Positions 34,838 through 42,790 of a stretch of DNA of 64,000 bases are shown here, piece after piece. Position numbers and translations under genes: made by a program. Origin of the DNA: RGIG1959 sp045604545. Its GTDB lineage: Bacteria > Bacillota > Clostridia > Oscillospirales > Acutalibacteraceae. A model generated the notes under the pieces. The model was not told the DNA's origin. It did not search any database and saw nothing but the letters and a program-made list of their open reading frames with translations. The stretch lies in NCBI GenBank assembly GCA_045604545.1, contig JAZUOG010000023.1, forward strand, positions 1 to 64,000. Direction: 5' to 3'. Each line of letters starts with the position of its first letter. Within the stretch, counting starts at the first letter, position 1.

Positions 34838-35677
34838 TTACAGCGGAGGGGCCTTCAAATATTTCCGAAATGCAAGATAGTCCTGCTTCATATCGGAAGG
34901 GAGTTGTTCAAGGTCGATTACCTCTGTAAATACGGCGTAGGCGTGTTCGTGACCGTCATACACATTGTCAAAGTCATGGCGTTGCATGATGTTGCTATCC
35001 AACGGAATGACACAGTAGTCACAATCGGCATCGTCCTGCCTGAGCGCAACGCCAAACCGTATCTTGCCGTCATATTCCCGATATGTCACGACATCGCCGG
35101 GGTTCACAAAACGGGGATATACTGCTTCTTCAAACGGAATGAGATCCGCGTAGCCTTCGATGTCGTAGACTTCCACGGAGAACAGTATATTTCCTGGAAG
35201 AAAAACCGCTTCGCCGATCAAATCCTCAGTGAAGGTTGGCGACTCTCCTGAAATAACGCACCGCTTTTTGATCGTATACCGCGCCTTGTTGGTTTCTTTG
35301 CACTCGTATTCCCGATAAAACAGCGGAATCATCTTCATTGCTGTTTCAAAAGAAGCACACAAATACGCTTCATCATACGCATCGGGGGATTCTTTGATGT
35401 GTAGTTCATAAACAGCATCGGGAGAAGCGGTAAAAAACGATCGGCGCATGTTAATCTGCGTACAGATTTCGCGCGAAACGATGGCTTTTACATCATCTGC
35501 ACACACCTTTTCCAGTGATTTGAGAAGGGACAGCCGTGCCTCGAAATCGGGCGCGCATCTCCATACGATCGACAGCAACGTGATATCGCTCAGCAGGCAG
35601 TTGTTTGAATGGATTGCATATCGCAGATCCTTTGAAGGTATCAGTGATACGATCTTGTTTTGTAGTGATATGTCCAT
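34838..35677 (-). CDS. hypothetical cytoplasmic protein
   Basis: The product has 279 residues, with no signal peptide or membrane segment. The first 90 residues are Leu-rich helices; the rest mixes acidic and aromatic residues (AVYPRFVNPGDVVTYREYDG, IRFGVALRQDDADCDYC). I recognise no domain. ATG 35677 has gaggag upstream and the gene has its own promoter with 17-bp spacing, supporting that it is real. It might belong to a lineage-specific family. No neighbour suggests a role. Confidence 0.62.
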   Translation of the reverse strand: MDISLQNKIVSLIPSKDLRYAIHSNNCLLSDITLLSIVWRCAPDFEARLSLLKSLEKVCADDVKAIVSREICTQINMRRSFFTASPDAVYELHIKESPDAYDEAYLCASFETAMKMIPLFYREYECKETNKARYTIKKRCVISGESPTFTEDLIGEAVFLPGNILFSVEVYDIEGYADLIPFEEAVYPRFVNPGDVVTYREYDGKIRFGVALRQDDADCDYCVIPLDSNIMQRHDFDNVYDGHEHAYAVFTEVIDLEQLPSDMKQDYLAFRKYLKAPPL

Positions 35678-35713
35678 GGTAATCTCCTCTTCTGCAGGGG
35701 ATTCTTCTTTTTC

Positions 35714-35742
35714 AGTATATCATATGACACCGCTTTTGTAAA
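35714..35742 (-). promoter_or_regulatory. promoter of 34838-35677 gene
   Basis: On the minus strand TTTACA (35737-35742) and TATACT (35714-35719), 17-bp spacer. Confidence 0.72.
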
Positions 35743-35875
35743 CGCGGAAAGTCGTTGAGATCTCGCCTATTGGTACAAGTAAAACCACCGCTTGGGATCA
35801 GACTCACGCCCTAAAAACGTCACACTGTGACGTTTTCTTAACGGGCTTGTTCGAATCCCACTTCCCCGAGGGGAA
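35743..35875. other. non-coding stretch with a perfect inverted repeat and a tRNA-like fragment
   Basis: No gene is seen. A perfect 11-bp inverted repeat with a one-base centre lies at 35814-35836, and TTCGAATCCCAC at 35850-35861 resembles the T-arm of a tRNA without a matching stem. It may be a decayed tRNA or recombination scar beside the tRNA-Ser gene. Confidence 0.4.
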
Positions 35876-35911
35876 AACAAAGAGCCTATCCGAATGGATA
35901 GGCTCTTTGTT
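35876..35911 (-). terminator. terminator of tRNA-Ser
   Basis: A perfect 16-bp stem with a 4-nt loop, followed on the minus strand by a T-rich run, immediately 3' of the tRNA. Confidence 0.9.
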
Positions 35912-35912
35912 T

Positions 35913-36004
35913 TGGCGGAGAAGGAGGGATTCGAACCCTCGAACGGGGATTAGCCGTTACACGATTTCCAATCGTGCGCGCTCGACCAGCTACGCGACTT
36001 CTCC
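35913..36004 (-). tRNA. tRNA-Ser (GGA anticodon)
   Basis: A 92-nt class II tRNA on the minus strand. The acceptor stem GGAGAAG pairs with CTTCTCC, the discriminator is G and the CCA end is encoded. The anticodon loop holds GGA (reads UCC/UCU), a long variable arm follows, and the T-loop is TTCGAAT. It is flanked by a promoter and a terminator. Confidence 0.97.
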
Positions 36005-36048
36005 GAATATTTCGGCGGTTGGTGACGGTCAATCACACAACGCTAGTT

Positions 36049-36077
36049 ATTATATAATATACCCTGCAAAAAATCAA
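36049..36077 (-). promoter_or_regulatory. promoter of tRNA-Ser
   Basis: On the minus strand TTGATT (36072-36077) and TATAAT (36049-36054), 17-bp spacer, about 45 bp before the tRNA 5' end. Confidence 0.82.
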
Positions 36078-36189
36078 GTGTTTTTTAAAAAATTTTCAAA
36101 AAACATTGTTTTTTTGCGGCGACACCCTTCGTGTATATTCGCACGGTCGTTTTGCTACAATATTTTCACACAAAAGGAAGGTGATGAAG

Positions 36190-36495
36190 ATGGAAATCAA
36201 AACGACATCGGATAAATCGGTCTCAACGGTCTATTTGTCGGGAGAACTGGATCATCACAACGCCGCTCCTGTTCGGGAACAGGTTGATGCGATGATCACA
36301 AGCCGAAAACCCAAGCTGTTGGTGCTGGATTTCGGTGGTATTACATTCATGGACAGTTCGGGGATCGGGTTTGTGATGGGACGATATAAACTTATGACGT
36401 CGCTCGGCGGACAACTGCGTGTCAGCGGTGCCAACGCCCGTATGGAAAAGGTGATGCGTCTGGCAGGGCTTGAGCGCCTGCCGATCTGGAAATAA
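36190..36495 (+). CDS. spoIIAA: anti-sigma F factor antagonist SpoIIAA
   Basis: A 101-residue STAS-domain protein. In its unphosphorylated form it frees sigma F from SpoIIAB; SpoIIAB phosphorylates it on the serine of the conserved FMDSSGIGF loop (residues 56-57 here). The loop and the preceding beta strand LVLDF are typical. ATG 36190 has aaggaagg about seven bases upstream; an ATG two codons earlier is closer to the RBS. It opens the classic three-gene sporulation operon. I could not identify a convincing sigma-H promoter in the AT-rich upstream region. Confidence 0.95.
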   Translation: MEIKTTSDKSVSTVYLSGELDHHNAAPVREQVDAMITSRKPKLLVLDFGGITFMDSSGIGFVMGRYKLMTSLGGQLRVSGANARMEKVMRLAGLERLPIWK

Positions 36496-36512
36496 CAGAA
36501 AGGGGACAAGCA

Positions 36513-36962
36513 ATGAAAACAATGAATGAAATGCGACTCGTATTTTCCAGTCGCTCTGCCAATGAAGGGTTTGCCAGAACCGCTGTGTCGGCATTTGTGG
36601 CACAGCTCGATCCGGCGGTGGACGAGCTTGCGGACTTGCGTACCGCCGTCAGTGAGGCAGTCACCAACTGTATTGTCCATGCCTATGAAGATACCATCGG
36701 CGATATTTTTGTCAACGTGGAGCTTTATGAGAACGGGCGTGTGGTGGTGCGTGTGCGCGATCGCGGACGAGGTATTCCCGATGTCAAAAAGGCGATGGAG
36801 CCTCTGTTCACCACAGGGGGAGATGACCGTTCGGGGCTCGGCTTTTCCGTCATGGAGAGTTTCATGGATACCATGAAGGTGCGCTCGACCGTCGGCAAGG
36901 GGACGACCGTCACTATGGAAAAATACATACGTATTCGCCGTCGAAAAGAAGATGTTTTATGA
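36513..36962 (+). CDS. spoIIAB: anti-sigma F factor SpoIIAB
   Basis: A 149-residue GHKL-type serine kinase that binds and inhibits sigma F and phosphorylates SpoIIAA. The ATP-binding boxes are clear: N box EAVTNCIVHAY, G1 box VRDRGRGIPD, and G2 region GGDDRSGLGFSVME. ATG 36513 follows gaaagggg. Its stop overlaps the sigF start (ATGA), giving the usual translational coupling that keeps SpoIIAB and sigma F in ratio. Confidence 0.97.
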   Translation: MKTMNEMRLVFSSRSANEGFARTAVSAFVAQLDPAVDELADLRTAVSEAVTNCIVHAYEDTIGDIFVNVELYENGRVVVRVRDRGRGIPDVKKAMEPLFTTGGDDRSGLGFSVMESFMDTMKVRSTVGKGTTVTMEKYIRIRRRKEDVL

Positions 36963-37618
36963 ATGAGCGGGATAAAGCCATCGAAGAGAATATCGGGTTG
37001 GTACACACCTGTGCAAGACGCTTTCACGGCCGCGGTCCGGAATACGACGATCTGTTTCAGGCGGGCTGTGTCGGTCTTGTCAAAGCAGTGGACGGCTTTG
37101 ATAAGGAACGAGGATTTTGCTTTTCAACCTATGCCGTGCCGCTGATCATCGGCGAAATGAGACGGCTGTTTCGCGACGGCGGCAGTGTCCGTGTCAGTCG
37201 GTCACTCAGAGAATTGTCTCTCAAAGCGTCTCGTGCAAGGGAAGCGCTGATGGCACAGCTGGATCGCGAACCGACAGTCAGCGAGATCGCACAGGCCATC
37301 GGGAAGACAACCGAAGAAACCTCCGAGGCGTTATGCGTCTCTCTGCCGACGATATCCCTGACACGAAGCGGGGAAGAAGATGATGGGGAACAAATCGACA
37401 TTCCCGGAGATGAAATCGAAGAACGTGTCACCGATCGCATCGCCCTTCAGCAGGTGCTCTCGGAACTGGATTCCCGCGACAGAGCCCTTATCGTACTGCG
37501 ATATATCAAGCAGTTGACCCAGCAAAAAACCGCCGAACAACTCGGCATGACGCAGGTACAGGTATCCCGTCGTGAGCGTGCCATTCTGGCAGGATTGCGG
37601 CAGAAATTGATCAGCTGA
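36959..37618 (+). CDS. sigF: forespore sigma factor SigF
   Basis: This 219-residue sigma-70 family factor directs early forespore transcription. Region 2 contains YDDLFQAGCVGLVKAVDGFD and FSTYAVPLIIGEMRR. Region 3 follows (SRSLRELSLKASRAREAL, PTVSEIA), and region 4 has the helix-turn-helix TQQKTAEQLGMTQVQVSRRERAI. ATG 36959 overlaps the spoIIAB stop. The complete spoIIA operon is good evidence that the host can sporulate or descends from spore formers. Confidence 0.97.
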   Translation: MNERDKAIEENIGLVHTCARRFHGRGPEYDDLFQAGCVGLVKAVDGFDKERGFCFSTYAVPLIIGEMRRLFRDGGSVRVSRSLRELSLKASRAREALMAQLDREPTVSEIAQAIGKTTEETSEALCVSLPTISLTRSGEEDDGEQIDIPGDEIEERVTDRIALQQVLSELDSRDRALIVLRYIKQLTQQKTAEQLGMTQVQVSRRERAILAGLRQKLIS

Positions 37619-37647
37619 AATTTTTTGAAATTTTTATCAAATTACCC

Positions 37648-37676
37648 TTGACATTTCGCCTCATACGCGCTATAAT
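37648..37676 (+). promoter_or_regulatory. consensus promoter of the leader RNA/tRNA-Leu unit
   Basis: Perfect TTGACA (37648-37653) and TATAAT (37671-37676), 17-bp spacer. The predicted start is near 37683, about 90 nt before the tRNA. Confidence 0.93.
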
Positions 37677-37682
37677 ACCAAC

Positions 37683-37770
37683 TGTCGCCGCAAGGTGACG
37701 GAATGGTGGATTAAGCTGTGAAGGCTCCGCCCTCGGTAAGTTCTCACCGTGTAAAATTTAGAGAACACCA
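37683..37770 (+). ncRNA. structured leader RNA upstream of tRNA-Leu (unidentified)
   Basis: The first hairpin begins at the predicted transcript start: GTCGCC-GCAA-GGTGAC (37684-37699, a GNRA tetraloop). A second stem pairs GGTGGA (37705-37710) with TCCGCC (37726-37731). A third, CGGT/ACCG (37734-37737 with 37746-37749), has GTTCTC (37740-37745) in its loop, and that can pair with GAGAAC (37761-37766), forming an H-type pseudoknot. I do not recognise a known riboswitch. It could be a small RNA released by tRNA 5' processing or a sensor. Confidence 0.5.
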
Positions 37771-37773
37771 TAT

Positions 37774-37860
37774 GCGGATATGGCGGAACTGGCAGACGCG
37801 TTAGATTCAGGTTCTAATCGGGGCAACTCGGTGGAGGTTCAAGTCCTCTTATCCGCACCA
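37774..37860 (+). tRNA. tRNA-Leu (CAG anticodon)
   Basis: An 87-nt class II tRNA. Acceptor GCGGATA pairs with TATCCGC, discriminator A, encoded CCA. The anticodon stem TTAGA/TCTAA closes a loop containing CAG (reads CUG). A long variable arm and GTTCAAGTC T-arm follow. A terminator lies directly after. Confidence 0.97.
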
Positions 37861-37897
37861 AAAAATGACCTCGTCCATTCGGACGGGGTCATTTTTT
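37861..37897 (+). terminator. terminator after tRNA-Leu
   Basis: A 16-bp stem (AAAAATGACCTCGTCC with its complement, one wobble) around ATTC, ending in six T. Confidence 0.92.
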
Positions 37898-37935
37898 ATG
37901 GTCGCGGCAGAGGACTTGAAAGGGGCGAGTATTGC

Positions 37936-37964
37936 TTGCTAAATGCTCGAGGTGGTGTTATAAT
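37936..37964 (+). promoter_or_regulatory. promoter of the clostripain-like gene
   Basis: TTGCTA (37936-37941) and TATAAT (37959-37964), 17-bp spacer. Confidence 0.78.
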
Positions 37965-38019
37965 GAATTCAGCATATACCACATTATCGGATCGTTCATA
38001 AAACGGAGGGATACGGAGT

Positions 38020-39981
38020 ATGAAAAAACTGTTATCGGTAGCGCTGGCACTGATGATGTGCTTGTCCATGGCCGCCTGCGGCGAAGATGTGTCACCCGAC
38101 ACGCCACCCGTCGGAAACACCCAACAACCGAATGACGGCAGCTGGGCGGTATACTGGTATCTGTGCGGCAGTGACCTGGAAACCAACGGTGGTTTTGCTT
38201 CCACAGATCTTGCGGAGATGATGGAAGTGTCGTTGCCTGAAAATGTCAGTGTGGTGATTCAGACCGGCGGTTCCGCCGCCTGGCAGAACGAGCTGATGAA
38301 CCCCGGAAAAATCCAGCGTTGGTTGTATAACAGTGAGGGCTTGAAGCTGATTGAAGAGCACGATACCGTGAATATGGGTGACGCTCAGACGCTGTATGAC
38401 TTTTTATACTTTGCCAACACCCATTATCCTGCCGATAAAGTGGCGGTTACCTTCTGGAATCACGGCGGCGGATCTGTCGGTGGCGCCGCGTTTGATCAGC
38501 TCTATGGCTTGGATTCGTTGAATCTCGCGGAAATGTATGAAGCCTTTCATGCTGTCTGGCCCGCTGACAAGGCAAATCCGGCGTTGGAGCTTGTCGGCTT
38601 TGATACCTGCCTGATGGCTACGGTGGATGTGGCCGCTGTTTTCCAAAACTTCTCCAAATATCTGGTAGCTTCCGAAGAACTCGAGCCCGGCAACGGTTGG
38701 CTTTATTCCGGTTGGTTGGGCGAACTGGCGGCAAATCCCGATATGGAAGGCGCCGAACTCGGCACCGCTATTTGCAATACCTACTATGAAGGCTGTGAGG
38801 CTGTCGGTACGCAGGATCAGACCACATTGTCTGTTACCGATCTGACCAAGCTGGAGCCGCTTTTGGAGGCTTACGAAGCGTTTGGTGAAGAAGCTTTTGC
38901 GGCCGCCGCCAACGATCCCGGCTTCTTTGCCGAACTGGGACGTGCCGCCGCACAGAGCGAGAACTACGGCGGTAACACCAAAGAACAAGGCTATACCAAT
39001 ATGGTTGACTTGGGACATCTCGCGCGTCAAACTGCGTGGATGTTGCCTTCCGCTCAAGGTGTGTGTGATGCACTGGCGGATTGTGTGATCTATAAGGTCG
39101 GCGGCATTTATCGCGCCGAAGCGACAGGGCTTAGCTGTTATTATTCTTATAACGGCGATGTGGACGATTTCAACGGGTATGTCGGTGTCGGTGTCGGTTC
39201 CGCGTTTAAGCATCTGTATGCGTATGGATTGACCGGTGAATTGACTGAGGACGGCGAGGACTATCTGGCGTCTCTGGATATTGAGAGCTTGCCGGAAATG
39301 GTGACACTGCCCGATATGGAATGGGACGGCATGCCTCTGACGCTGAACGATGAAGGAGCTGCTGTTTTGACGCTCGGTCCCGATGCAAATGACCTTTTGG
39401 CGGGAATCGGTTTTTCGCTGTACTATATCGACGAACAGAACGATCAGATGATGTTGCTCGGTACCGACAACGATATTACCGCCGATTGGGAAAACGGCGT
39501 GTTCTGTGACAACTTCCGCGGTGTGTGGGGCGCACTCGACGATCACTTGGTATATATGGAGCTGTCCTTTGCCGGTGACGAGTATAATCTCTATTCTGTG
39601 CCGGTCCTGTTAAACGGCGTAGAATACAATCTGCAGGTCGTGTATGATTTCACCGCCGAGGAATGGCGCATTCTCGGTGCCTCTCAGAGCCTTGACGAAT
39701 CCGGTATGGCCGCCAAGGAACTGCGTCTGCTTGAGGAAGGCGATGTCATCACCACCATCTGGAAAGCCGCATCTTACAGCGGAGATGATGATTTTGAGAT
39801 GTATCTTGCCGAGGAGGTAACGGTGACTGCCGAAACCTCTTTCGGAGAGGCACCGTTGTTTGACGGCAGTTATTCGATGGTATTTGAAATGTGGGATGCC
39901 GCGGGCAACTACGCGTACTCCGATTCCGTTACGTTTGACTGTGCCGACGGCGAGATTTTCACCACTGTTTATGAAGATTGA
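38020..39981 (+). CDS. clostripain-family (C11) cysteine peptidase, lipoprotein
   Basis: The product has 653 residues. A lipoprotein signal peptide ends at SMAAC (Cys20). The C11 catalytic domain follows: WAVYWYLCGSDLE at its start, catalytic His148 in FWNHGGGSVGG and Cys197 in GFDTCLMATVD, then the ASEELEPGNGW motif. The C-terminal 250 residues are beta-rich and may mediate substrate binding. It should be anchored to the outer membrane face and degrade extracellular proteins, with likely arginine or lysine preference by family. ATG 38020 has acggaggg upstream. It stands alone with its own promoter and terminator. Confidence 0.93.
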   Translation: MKKLLSVALALMMCLSMAACGEDVSPDTPPVGNTQQPNDGSWAVYWYLCGSDLETNGGFASTDLAEMMEVSLPENVSVVIQTGGSAAWQNELMNPGKIQRWLYNSEGLKLIEEHDTVNMGDAQTLYDFLYFANTHYPADKVAVTFWNHGGGSVGGAAFDQLYGLDSLNLAEMYEAFHAVWPADKANPALELVGFDTCLMATVDVAAVFQNFSKYLVASEELEPGNGWLYSGWLGELAANPDMEGAELGTAICNTYYEGCEAVGTQDQTTLSVTDLTKLEPLLEAYEAFGEEAFAAAANDPGFFAELGRAAAQSENYGGNTKEQGYTNMVDLGHLARQTAWMLPSAQGVCDALADCVIYKVGGIYRAEATGLSCYYSYNGDVDDFNGYVGVGVGSAFKHLYAYGLTGELTEDGEDYLASLDIESLPEMVTLPDMEWDGMPLTLNDEGAAVLTLGPDANDLLAGIGFSLYYIDEQNDQMMLLGTDNDITADWENGVFCDNFRGVWGALDDHLVYMELSFAGDEYNLYSVPVLLNGVEYNLQVVYDFTAEEWRILGASQSLDESGMAAKELRLLEEGDVITTIWKAASYSGDDDFEMYLAEEVTVTAETSFGEAPLFDGSYSMVFEMWDAAGNYAYSDSVTFDCADGEIFTTVYED

Positions 39982-40013
39982 ACGGAACGCAATGTAGCTT
40001 ATATCGTATTCTA

Positions 40014-40057
40014 AAAACGAAACCATCGACTAAGCCGGTGGTTTCGTTCCTTTTTCA
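40014..40057 (+). terminator. terminator after the clostripain-like gene
   Basis: A stem of about 13 bp (ACGAAACCATCG region with its complement) followed by TTTTT. Confidence 0.82.
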
Positions 40058-40133
40058 GACGATAATTGCAACGTCATCGAACAATGCGGTTTTGTATGGC
40101 AAACACCATCGAAACGACGCTGTTCGCCACGCG

Positions 40134-40162
40134 TTGACACCGTTTGCAAATTATGGTATAAT
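40134..40162 (+). promoter_or_regulatory. consensus promoter of glnA
   Basis: TTGACA (40134-40139) and TATAAT (40157-40162), 17-bp spacer. The leader is only about 30 nt, leaving no room for a riboswitch. Confidence 0.93.
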
Positions 40163-40196
40163 AAATCAAATCTATCCGAAAAGAGGGTGTATCACA

Positions 40197-41621
40197 ATGA
40201 GCAAAACCGTACAGGATATTCTGAACATGATCGAAGAATATGACATTGAGATGGTTGACTTCAAAATGGTGGATATCAACGGTCAATACCGTCACGTCAC
40301 GATTCCCGCGAAAAACTTCTCCGAGGATACCATGAAAAGCGGCATCGGTTTTGATGCCTCCAACTATGGCTATGCCGTGGTGGAAAAGAGCGACATGGTG
40401 TTCATTCCCGATCCCGATACCGCTGTTATTGACCCGTTTTGCAGCATTCCGACGCTGTCCATGACCGGTAACGCCATGATCATCGACAGCCCCGAAAACC
40501 GCCCCTTGGCGCAGTATCCGCGTAATATCGTGCTTGCCGCGGAGCAGTACATGAAAGACAGCGGCGTCGCCGACACGATGCTCATTCTTCCCGAATTTGA
40601 ATTCTATCTGTTCGATCAGGTCGGCTGGGAAGTCAGCCCCGATTGCATCAGTGCCACGGTCGACGCGGTGCAGTCGTATTGGAACAGTGCCACGGAAGGA
40701 AAAGGCGTTGTTGTTCCCAAGCAAAAGGCGTATCACGTCGCCAAACCCTTTGACGTATCCTACGAATGCCGCAGTGAAATGTGCATGCACATGGCCGATG
40801 CGGGCATCAACATCAACTATCACCACCCCGAAGTGGCGGCGTCCGGTCAGTTTGAGATCGAGCCTCAGCTCGGCAAAATGTCCGAGATGGCTGACGCGTC
40901 CATGATGATCAAATACATCATTCACAACACGGCGCTGAAATACGGCAAAACCGCCACCTTCATGCCCAAGCCCATCTACGGCGAGGCGGGAAGCGGCATG
41001 CACGTCCACATGTTGCTCCTTAAAGACGGCGAGCCGGTGTTCTCCGATGACAACGGCTATTCGCATCTGAGCCGCGAGGCGCATTGGTTTATGGGCGGCT
41101 TGCTCAAGCACATTCACTCGCTGTGCGCGCTGACCAATCCCTCCACCAACTCCTTCAAGCGTCTTGTTCCCGGCTTTGAAGCTCCCGTTACCGTTGGTTA
41201 CGCAACTTCCAACCGCAGTGCCGTCATTCGCATTCCCGCGTATGCGAAATCGCCCGATAAGCGCCGTTTTGAACTGCGCAATCCCGACGCCACCTGCAAT
41301 CCGTATTTCTGCTATGCGGCGATCCTGATGGCGGGTCTCGACGGCATCAAGAATCAGATCGATCCTCATGAAAACGGCTGGGGCCCTTATGACTGTAACC
41401 TGTATCATCTGTCCGACGAAGAAAAAGCCAAGCTGCAGGGACTTCCGACCTCGTTGCCCGAGGCGCTCGATGCGCTTGAGGCCGATCACGATTACCTGAC
41501 GGCAGGCGGCGTGTTCCCCGAGGAACTGCTCAAAAACTTCATCAAGTCGAAGCGCGAAGAATGTCGCCGGATGGCCGCCATTCCGCACCCTGCCGAATTT
41601 GATAAGTATTTTAATCTGTAA
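40197..41621 (+). CDS. glnA: glutamine synthetase, type I
   Basis: A 474-residue ATP-dependent enzyme that makes glutamine from glutamate and ammonia. Landmarks are the N-terminal VDFKMVDINGQYRHVTIP, metal/glutamate site residues in LPEFEFYLFD and EPQLGKMSEM, the AGSGMHVH loop, KRLVPGFEAPV and NRSAVIRIP (ATP and glutamate flap). Near the adenylylation-site position the sequence is NLYHLSDEE; whether it is modified is unknown. The protein is about 30 residues longer than the Bacillus type. ATG 40197 has gaggg upstream. Single gene; no glnR or glnB alongside. Confidence 0.94.
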   Translation: MSKTVQDILNMIEEYDIEMVDFKMVDINGQYRHVTIPAKNFSEDTMKSGIGFDASNYGYAVVEKSDMVFIPDPDTAVIDPFCSIPTLSMTGNAMIIDSPENRPLAQYPRNIVLAAEQYMKDSGVADTMLILPEFEFYLFDQVGWEVSPDCISATVDAVQSYWNSATEGKGVVVPKQKAYHVAKPFDVSYECRSEMCMHMADAGININYHHPEVAASGQFEIEPQLGKMSEMADASMMIKYIIHNTALKYGKTATFMPKPIYGEAGSGMHVHMLLLKDGEPVFSDDNGYSHLSREAHWFMGGLLKHIHSLCALTNPSTNSFKRLVPGFEAPVTVGYATSNRSAVIRIPAYAKSPDKRRFELRNPDATCNPYFCYAAILMAGLDGIKNQIDPHENGWGPYDCNLYHLSDEEKAKLQGLPTSLPEALDALEADHDYLTAGGVFPEELLKNFIKSKREECRRMAAIPHPAEFDKYFNL

Positions 41622-41629
41622 GACGCAAA

Positions 41630-41661
41630 AAAAATCCTGTGTTCCGCGGAACACACTATTT
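41630..41661. terminator. bidirectional terminator between glnA and the O-acetylation operon
   Basis: A perfect 18-bp palindrome (41638-41655) flanked by A8 on the left and T6 on the right, serving both convergent units. Confidence 0.9.
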
Positions 41662-41666
41662 TTTGC

Positions 41667-42773
41667 TTATTTTATGGTATCTTTACTGCTGTTAAGAACC
41701 AACGAGCTGTACAGGAACAGCACATCGGCGTTTTCGAAATCCACAAAGTTGCCCAGTGTCATGCTCATGATATAGCGAATATCAACGACCGTGACCTTCG
41801 CATAGCCTTGGGCAAGGAGCGGAGTGATGCTGCTGCCGAAGGAATCGCGGAAGATGACAAGCTCTTTGTCGGTCGTGGCGTTCGGATTGTCGATGGTGAT
41901 GAGGGAGAGAGATCCCGAAAGGAACATTTCATACGGATCGTTGCTGTTTGCCTTCTCCATGTCGTAGACCGCCATCGGCTTTTGGTTCTGAAGATCGAAC
42001 GCCTCAAAGCCGCTGATGATGTCGTTGGTCAGATACTTGATGGTATCAGGCTTAAGAAACGGCATGGCGGATTGCTTGAAATGCACTCCGTAAAACGGAT
42101 TGTCCAGCGTGTTTTCGGTGTATTCCTCAGGGATATCCGTTCCCATGGCATTCGCAAGCGCTTTTGCCACATCGACGATCTTCTCCTGTCGCCAGTGCGT
42201 ATCCGTGTTGTAGTAATCGCTGAGTACCAGCAGATCGGCAATGTCGATATACTCCGCAAAAGCCGCAGTACCGTCCTTGATGTGAGAATACAGTGCATCA
42301 TAGTCCAGCGTCAGATACTTAGAGTCGCCTGCTGCAAAGGCGTTCTTATCGGGGATCACCGACACATACACATTGTTGCTCTCGTTCAGATAACGGTCAT
42401 GGATCCACGAAAATCGTTCGACAGCATGGTCGAGATCCACAGGATCCAGCGGGTATTCCGTGCGGCTGACCGAACCGTCTTTGATATAATAGCCGTTGTT
42501 ATCCGATTCATGAAACACATACATTGACGAGAAGGCCTTGAGCTTGCGGAACAGATCGCGCATCGGGAACTGGTCGGTTGTGTAGCTCTCAAAGCCGGCC
42601 ATGAACTTGCCGCTGGCAATGCTGTCAAATGATACCTCGGGAAGCTGTTCGAGCGGACGTCTTTCCGTCTCGGAATAGTCGCTCGGCGCTTTGACAAAGC
42701 AGGTAATACTCAAGGAAAAGATCAGGACGGCGATGACAACCGTTTGAATGATCGGCATAATGCGTTTTAACAT
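41667..42773 (-). CDS. DHHW-type protein, likely glycan O-acetylation partner
   Basis: The product has 368 residues. One N-terminal membrane segment anchors an outside domain with the DTHW motif (YYNTDTHWRQ) of the DHHW/AlgX-like SGNH-type family, and a conserved FRDSFGSSITPLL block downstream that could hold the catalytic serine. Such proteins receive an acetyl group passed across the membrane by an MBOAT protein and transfer it to a surface polysaccharide. The MBOAT gene lies 17 nt upstream, which fits this pairing. ATG 42773 follows aaggagg. Last gene of a five-gene operon. Confidence 0.85.
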   Translation of the reverse strand: MLKRIMPIIQTVVIAVLIFSLSITCFVKAPSDYSETERRPLEQLPEVSFDSIASGKFMAGFESYTTDQFPMRDLFRKLKAFSSMYVFHESDNNGYYIKDGSVSRTEYPLDPVDLDHAVERFSWIHDRYLNESNNVYVSVIPDKNAFAAGDSKYLTLDYDALYSHIKDGTAAFAEYIDIADLLVLSDYYNTDTHWRQEKIVDVAKALANAMGTDIPEEYTENTLDNPFYGVHFKQSAMPFLKPDTIKYLTNDIISGFEAFDLQNQKPMAVYDMEKANSNDPYEMFLSGSLSLITIDNPNATTDKELVIFRDSFGSSITPLLAQGYAKVTVVDIRYIMSMTLGNFVDFENADVLFLYSSLVLNSSKDTIK

Positions 42774-42790
42774 GTTGTAATCACCCTCCT

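Noticed and set aside
35796..35870. Possible second tRNA gene
   Set aside because: Only a T-loop-like string is present; acceptor, D and anticodon stems cannot be formed.
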